NCBI GenBank assembly: GCA_910592205.1
Contig: CAJVPJ010000493.1
Span: forward strand, 1-23,564
DNA length: 23,564 nt
Direction of reading: 5' to 3'
Source: Paraglomus occultum
Taxonomy: Eukaryota; Glomeromycota; Glomeromycetes; Paraglomerales; Paraglomeraceae
The notes under the pieces were generated by a model. It ran no database searches, had not been told where the DNA came from, and worked only from the letters and a program-made list of their open reading frames with translations. The position numbers were made by a program, and so were the translations under genes. Below, piece by piece: positions 18,840-23,564 of this stretch. Numbering within the stretch: position 1 is the first letter of the stretch; every line of letters starts with the position of its first letter.

Positions 18840-19285
18840 TCTGTGAAAAAATAGTTTTTCATATGTTTTACTATGTGATCGACAAAAATTGTAGATTTTT
18901 GTCCTGTGAAGTGTATATTGTGTGAAACAACGGTATGCAACCTGCATCCATACGTAAGCTGAAAATCAAGTTTCGGTTTTTGATAAATCGGTTAACTACC
19001 CCAAATTTAGGTTGATATATCCGCAGTATAGTCACGTTTTTACTGATACCTTGAGGTTTATCCGTTGCATATTAGCTAATTATGTCAATGACTATATTCT
19101 AATTAATCCCGTTATAACGGGAACATAAGGCAAAATTCAAAAAAATTCAGTATAGAACGAGGTTCAATTAGTAAATTCGGTATAACGGGTCAATTTGCTA
19201 TAGACGTTTCTGTACTTACATCGGTATAGCGGGGTTTTACTTAGTCCTTCGGTATAACGGAGTTCGGTATAACGAGGTTCGACTG
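18840..19285 (-). mobile_element. Tigger/pogo-like element fragment with CGGTATAACGG repeats
   Basis: The right end reads inward from 19285 as CAGTCGAACCTCGTTATACC and is flanked by TA (19286-19287). The word CGGTATAACGG and variants occur at about 19105, 19148, 19178, 19221, 19250 and 19265. Near the left edge the minus strand reads STIFVDHIVKHMKN (about 18857-18895), matching VDQIVKHMKN in the element at 3355-4296. It therefore keeps one end and a scrap of transposase; the other end was not found. Confidence 0.65.
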
Positions 19286-19287
19286 TA

Positions 19288-19628
19288 ATCTTTGTTTATC
19301 GTCAAAAAAAAATGGATTCAAAGGTAAATCAAACGGCTTTTGTTTAGACTTTTACTAAATCGAGCCTAATTTATATCAGCGTATGAGTTACTAAAAAAAG
19401 CAGTAGAATTTCCTTTCATTCAATCATCAATTTAAATTGATCGCTCAATCGTAAAAGCTACCCGATCCCATCGTATCGGTATGTTTAAATTTTATCCCGA
19501 AAAAGACAAAGGTGTTACTATGTAGCAAAATCAACAAAAGTAAATGTTGTTTCCCTAATTGAAAGGAGGTTTATGAAATGTATGTAGGGAAGTCTCCCGT
19601 AGACAAAATTAAAACTAATTAAATTTAT
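19288..19628. other. Leader region of the decayed CxxC gene
   Basis: No protein family recognised. The stretch is AT-rich and precedes the ATG at 19629. Confidence 0.35.
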
Positions 19629-20245
19629 ATGGAACAATGTTTTAGATGCAAAATGTCATTTCCCCTTCACGAACTCATTAAAAAAAAGAGTGGGAAAAGT
19701 TTTTGTTCAGTCTGCGTTTTATACAGTTTATATAGATGCGAACATTGCGGAGAAAAATTTTTACTGAATAATTTTGCTACCTTTTGACTTAAACAATTCA
19801 AAAATTCCTACTTTCACCTGTGAATTTTATTGATCGGAATTCTCCTCGGCTTCATGCTTTATGATAACTCCACAAAAATAAACTTTGCGACATAGACCAA
19901 AAATTGACAAAATAATCAATTTAATCGAGCCTAAAAAACATAGGAACAAACCAAGCAGGCGATTCGGCGAATGAAGTTACTTGCCAGAAATTGTGGAAGA
20001 GCTTTTAAAATTTTGTTGACAAGAAGACCGGGATGGATCCGCAATTTTCATTTAATCAAATGACAACTGAAATCTGCGAGTTATGCGACGGAAAAGGCAT
20101 TGCAGCCTCCACGTTGAAAAGTTTACAAATCCGAGGAAGAGCACATTAAATGCTATCCGAAGAATGGATTAATAGTAATAAAAGAATAAATGACAGTGAA
20201 AATATTATTAATAGTAGCGATAGTAAAGAAGATAATGAAATTTAA
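19629..20245 (+). pseudogene. Decayed CxxC zinc-ribbon / HTH-like gene
   Basis: A 52-aa frame from 19629 to 19787 carries three C-x2-C pairs (C4/C7, C26/C29, C37/C40) in a layout suggesting two zinc ribbons. After its stop, recognisable pieces continue in other + frames: DRNSPR (about 19835), LYDNSTKINFAT (about 19858-19890), EPKKHRNKPSRRFGE (about 19928-19970) and LPEIVEELLKF (about 19981-20010). The frame from 20033 then reads MDPQFSFNQMTTEICEL and GKGIAASTLKSL, with a tail EEWINSNKRINDSENI ending at 20245. The GKGIxxSTL stretch followed by NAI..WI looks like a small HTH. I read these as one gene broken by frameshifts, stops and an in-frame TGA. The joining is by order and composition only. 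The function is unknown; a nucleic-acid-binding protein is likely. Confidence 0.5.
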
Positions 20246-20994
20246 ATTTGCATCAGAGTGACCAAAGAGTAGGTTATACTCACAAATGACTTTGCGTCCG
20301 AATATTTTCCTCCCATGCAATTACTCTGGTACTTTACTATTATTTATATGTCGAGAGCGCACATTCAATAATCGAAATAATAAAATTTATGTTTACGAAG
20401 AAATTGAATTATTTTCTTCTTTAATTGTATTGTGTCAAAGTAGTGAACGTCGTCGAAATCAATAAATGCATCCAAACAGTTCTTTATCAACAAGTCAAAA
20501 ACTATAAGGAATGCTAAATTGCTTTCCCTTACCTGTCTTCTGTTTTTCTTGGTCATCATAAGTTGGGGGTTATGGTCTTTATCTAGTTATTCCTCAAGAA
20601 TTCTGGTGTCATTGATTTTAAAAACGATGGTGCAATTTTTTCACTTTGAGATTTTTTTAGAATGCCTCTAATACTACTGTAATTCTTGGGTTCCATAGTA
20701 AACTTAATGTAAATTGGTTTCATATTAATATTTTTTTATATAGAAATAACCTATATTAACTATGTTATGGTTTATATTTATCACATTCTGGTATAATAAA
20801 GTGAGCATTAATATTAACAAGTCCATAAGTTATGAATGAGCACCATTATTACTTTTCAAAACGTTATCAGTTACACTGGTCGCCACATCATAAAACCAGC
20901 CTTTCTCACTTTGTCTGGTTTTGTTACAGCGATATGTGACATTACTAGTTTATTAAAACGCAGCCCTAGAACGATAACGCAACTAAATACTGTA
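20246..20994. other. Non-coding stretch
   Basis: No supported gene. The minus-strand frame 20365-20559 has no recognisable domain. Confidence 0.45.
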
Positions 20995-21912
20995 CGTGGA
21001 GGTGCTTAAAAGTTTTGTCGTCGATTTTTTATTTCGATAATTCTAAATACAATTATTCAAAAACTTTTTGATTATCATAGAGTAGTCTCCATTAACATAT
21101 GTGCAATGTTTCAAACAATACTGCTAAGCCTAGAAGATAACCGGCTTTTGGGATGGTGTCAACTGGCTGAGCAGCCTTGCCAAATTTTAACACCATTAAA
21201 CTTTTTTTCAGTCTTTTCATCATTTGAACGAGTAAGATCTGAATTATATGGAAAATTGGGAAGGAGTGTTGCCATTGAAGGTATTCTGTTATGATTGCGC
21301 CAATTCATGTGGCGCAACATCTGTTCAGATGTCATACTTCGCTATGACATTTTTTCCAAAATACTTCTGAACCTGGATATAACGAAAACTTGCTATGACG
21401 AAGAAAAAGGGCAGAACGGAGGCATTTTGTTATATCCAGATTCACTGTGTAGTATACGATTTGTATAAACTTCATGGGAAGTAAGCCATCTCTGTGGTAG
21501 TAAAATGAGGGTCTGTGTTTATGGAGTAGTCGATTGGCAACATTTTTCTGACGTTACTGCTCCGCAAAAACGTCCAGAACGAGTCTTGTCAAGAATGCTC
21601 TAATCTCTCTCCCTTGAATGTATAAATCAGCTTTAAATCGCGCAAAGAGATAGTGTTCGTTTTCCTTCTGTATTGACCAACTCGTTGCAAACCTGAGTTG
21701 GCTCCCGACTAATTTGTTATTGTTTGTGGCATATTTTGTTCAATTGTCTTGGCATAGGCTTTTCAAAAACAGTTTCTGGAGAATGGCGATATGAATGTTA
21801 TTTTGTGATCTTTTTTTTCATTCATTCCTCGATTGATTAATAAATCTATTTTTGCATAAATCAGCTAATTGTTGAAATGTAAACCCGGTGACAAAACTCA
21901 CATACACACCCC
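20995..21912 (-). mobile_element. Mariner-type transposon relic
   Basis: The right-hand transposase end and terminus lie at the left edge in this orientation. The outer sequence GTGGAGGTGCTTAAAAGTTT starts next to a TA (20993-20994). On the minus strand, transposase pieces occur in the expected order: FARFKAD (about 21646-21625), DKTRSGRF (about 21590-21568), LPNFPYNSDLTRSND (21263-21220) and YVNGDYS (about 21099-21080). These match the mariner landmarks FxxFKxGD, D..RSGRP, PYSPDLAPSD (with the last catalytic Asp) and the GDYF C-terminus. GTGACAAAACT at 21888-21898 is likely the other inverted end. Most of the catalytic core is gone and an 84-bp element sits inside. The copy is dead. Confidence 0.7.
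21364..21447. mobile_element. 84-bp palindromic pogo-like mini-element inside the mariner relic
   Basis: CTGAACCTGGATATAACGAA (left) and the inverted right end CAGTGAATCTGGATATAACA face each other 84 bp apart, joined by sequence with a second TATGACGAAG-type word. The right end has the CAGT terminus seen in other elements here; the left terminus is worn. The mariner frame is interrupted by it. Confidence 0.5.
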
Positions 21913-22181
21913 GGAGCAATCAATAACATCATCATCAATCACAATCATTGGTCGAGATCATGTGCCGCACAGAGAAATTCATGTGATCGAATTTTTCACA
22001 GTGCGTAGATAGTAATAGTCCTTCGCTCAGTCCTTCGCTGACATCTTTCTTTCGTACCATCTAAGTACTGCGCCTCAAGTAAAGAAAGATATCACTCCAA
22101 ACTAAAATACTAACAAGCAAATATTGACTCAAGTGGTTTTGAAGCTAATTCTGATCATCACACGACTAGTTAACTATCAAA

Positions 22182-23211
22182 ATGCAAAGCTCTTCAAGTG
22201 CACCAATGGACACAGATACTAAAGTCCCAACCCATCCAAAAGGCAGAAGAATTTTCGAGATTTTTGGCTGGGAAAACGCTCAAAGTAACCTCATTAACAA
22301 CCGTCCCTTATCATCCAGAATCCCTCCAGCAGCAGACCCAACCTCTGCTTTCCTTGATGTCCAAAAAGTCCCTAACAAAATTGATGGACTCGCCATTGCT
22401 GAAGCCCTCCCAGAAGAAGCCATTGGGTCTAAATTCAGGGCTGACACTAACTTTATCCAAATCTTCTTTGACTCAGCTGTAGATGCAGACGAGTTCATTG
22501 AAAAGGGCTCCCTCCATGTCAAAGAACATGATATTCCCATTCTCCCTCCCAAAGGCAAACTCCCACCAACTGCCTATATTAATATTAGCCTAGAAAATGT
22601 CCCTATCAGAAAAAGGGAAACCATGGAGGAAATACTAACTGAAATCATAAATCATGGCAGAATTCTGCCATCCTGTAAAACTCACACTGATTACACTTAA
22701 AGGCACTAAATTGCTAACCACCAGATGGGAAATGCTTGCAAGAGCAATCCCAGAGAAGAACTTAGCCCAAACTCTACCTCCTGTTATTGAAGTTGATGGC
22801 CAAAAGGTCCTCTTATCCTGGTCTGGATCCCAACCTACCTGTCTTCACTGCCTCTCTGCTGGACATAATCGAAAGAACTGCCCCAAGCAAAGAAAGACCT
22901 CTGTAAACAAAAAGACATCCTATGCAACAGTTGTATCCCAAACAACCCCTGAGCTTGTAGCCAAACAAACTCAACCAACAGATGAGGGATCCCACCAGGG
23001 ACCTGAACAGGGACCCTCAAACACAAACAACAAACCCCTGACCAACAGACAGGTAACCCCTGAACCCATGGACTTTGTGTATAATGACAGTGATGAAGAC
23101 AGAAACAACAAGCTGCTCCAAATGGAAGGAGTCATTGAACAGAACATAGACCTCCTCCACAACAAAAGAAGCTTCGAAATGTCTCCAACACCCTCCACAC
23201 TCACATATTAA
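22182..23211 (+). pseudogene. LINE ORF1 (CCHC zinc-knuckle protein), one frameshift
   Basis: The frame from ATG 22182 runs to a TAA at 22698-22700. The adjacent frame carries on from about 22660 to a stop at 23209-23211, for a composite of roughly 340 aa. The first part has an RNA-binding-like fold region (FIQIFFDSAVDADEFIEKGS, then ISLENVPIRKRETMEEIL). The second has LTLITLKGTKLLTTRWEML and a zinc knuckle CLHCLSAGHNRKNC (C-x2-C-x4-H-x4-C, about 22840-22880). An acidic, Gln/Asn-rich tail follows. ORF1 proteins of this kind coat the element RNA. The +1 shift near 22660-22690 is most simply a mutation, because no slippery site or structure is obvious. Confidence 0.8.
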
Positions 23212-23221
23212 TATTAATATG
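23204..23221. repeat. 18-bp palindrome over the ORF1 stop codon
   Basis: CATATTAATATTAATATG is a perfect palindrome that includes the ORF1 TAA (23209-23211). The same TATTAATATTAATA core occurs in the palindrome at 3039-3062. AT-only palindromes arise easily in such sequence, so function is doubtful. Confidence 0.4.
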
Positions 23222-23338
23222 ACCAGGCTTTTCAACAATTCTCCTACTCCAACAAATTTTGCAAGACAGACAAAGACAACTCCAGCCAATAACACAATAA
23301 CTTACTCTTGGTCATCCTACTAACCTATACTCTCCTTT

Positions 23339-23459
23339 ATGAAGATAATCACATTAAATGCACAGGGTCTTACTGAATTTACTAAATTCAAATGCATACT
23401 AAACAAACTTTCTCCATTTTCTCCAGACATCATCCTCTTCCAAGAAATCTTTGACTATA
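23339..23459 (+). pseudogene. LINE ORF2 start (AP-endonuclease-like), interrupted
   Basis: The frame from ATG 23339 reads MKIITLNAQGL, then FKCILNKL, and SPDIILFQEIFDY. These match the N-terminus of exonuclease-endonuclease-phosphatase domains of LINE ORF2: N-x-x-G-L near the start, then D-I-x-x-x-Q-E, whose Glu binds metal. It ends about 40 codons in, where mariner-like sequence begins at 23460. The reverse transcriptase part is not in the window. Confidence 0.75.
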
Positions 23460-23564
23460 TGTGGGTGGGCTGAAAAGTTTTGTCACTGATTCTTTATTTC
23501 GATAATTTTAAATGCAATTATTCAAAAAACAATTTAATTTTCTCAAAGTAGTCTTCATTGACAT
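23460..23564 (-). mobile_element. Second mariner copy, end inserted in LINE ORF2
   Basis: The block aligns over about 100 bp with 20995-21098 in the same orientation. Shared runs are AAAAGTTTTGTC, TTTATTTCGATAATT, CAATTATTCAAAAA and AGTAGTCT.CATT.ACAT. It starts after a TA in the LINE ORF2 frame. On the minus strand the inner edge reads NVNEDYFEK, a mariner transposase C-terminus. The element runs off the window. Confidence 0.75.

Larger units (their letters stand above)
21913..23459 (+). mobile_element. LINE (non-LTR retrotransposon), 5' part
   Basis: The layout is a leader (about 21913-22181), ORF1 with a CCHC zinc knuckle (22182-23211, frameshifted) and a 127-bp spacer. ORF2 then begins with an endonuclease-like start (23339) and is cut at 23459 by a mariner end. 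The leader contains a doubled CCTTCGCT near 22020-22040. This two-ORF layout is typical of L1/Tad-like LINEs. The element continues, if at all, beyond the window. The composition (more C-rich on this strand) differs clearly from its surroundings, suggesting a fairly recent insertion. Confidence 0.8.

Noticed and set aside
21106-21294. 62-aa + strand open frame
   Set aside because: The minus strand of the same segment carries mariner transposase landmarks in order, so the + frame is a shadow.
22280-23295. Several minus-strand frames across the LINE
   Set aside because: They are shadows of ORF1, which carries the zinc knuckle on the + strand.

Overview
The window looks like nuclear DNA of an AT-rich, transposon-loaded early-diverging fungus. 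The gene set (a kelch protein with membrane helices, a CNH-domain protein, a zinc finger/G-patch protein), the short GT-AG introns (65-351 bp) and the mix of Tc1, mariner, pogo/Tigger, IS607/Fanzor and CCHC-type LINE elements are what I would expect from an arbuscular mycorrhizal fungus (Glomeromycotina, Rhizophagus-like). That taxon is an inference from gene and repeat style, not a database match.

Only three host genes look intact, all on the + strand and all spliced: a kelch/multi-pass membrane protein (5663-8738, 4 exons, 825 aa), a GPANK1-like zinc finger plus G-patch protein (9142-9876, 3 exons, 198 aa) and a CNH-domain protein (11461-13566, 3 exons, 653 aa). They form one gene-bearing island of about 8 kb. 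Nothing suggests that they share a pathway.

Both flanks are transposon graveyards. On the left are a foldback element with a second hairpin inserted in one arm (141-640), a Tc1 relic (about 833-1735) and a 942-bp Tigger/pogo-like element with a second one nested inside it (3355-4296). These are followed by a field of ATAAGTCGGAC repeats (4330-4950). On the right are a 23-bp-TIR element with exon-like cargo (14018-15327), a pogo/CENP-B transposase fragment (15340-15590), a 49-bp mini-element, a 212-bp MITE (16370-16581), and a broken IS607-type element with a TnpA serine recombinase and a TnpB/Fanzor nuclease (about 17376-18765). Beyond those come another Tigger fragment (18840-19285), a decayed CxxC/HTH gene (19629-20245), a mariner relic (20995-21912, minus) and a LINE (about 21913 onward). 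The ORF2 of the LINE is cut at 23459 by a second copy of the same mariner.

The most interesting object is the IS607/Fanzor relic, an RNA-guided-nuclease transposon of prokaryotic ancestry in a eukaryotic genome. It retains the MerR-like DNA-binding part and the C-terminal half of the recombinase, the TnpB N-terminus and the RuvC-I aspartate, but has lost the recombinase serine segment and the RuvC-II segment. A second theme is a set of unrelated-looking small elements that share CAGTC-type ends with TA target sites. Each repeats its own short subterminal word many times.
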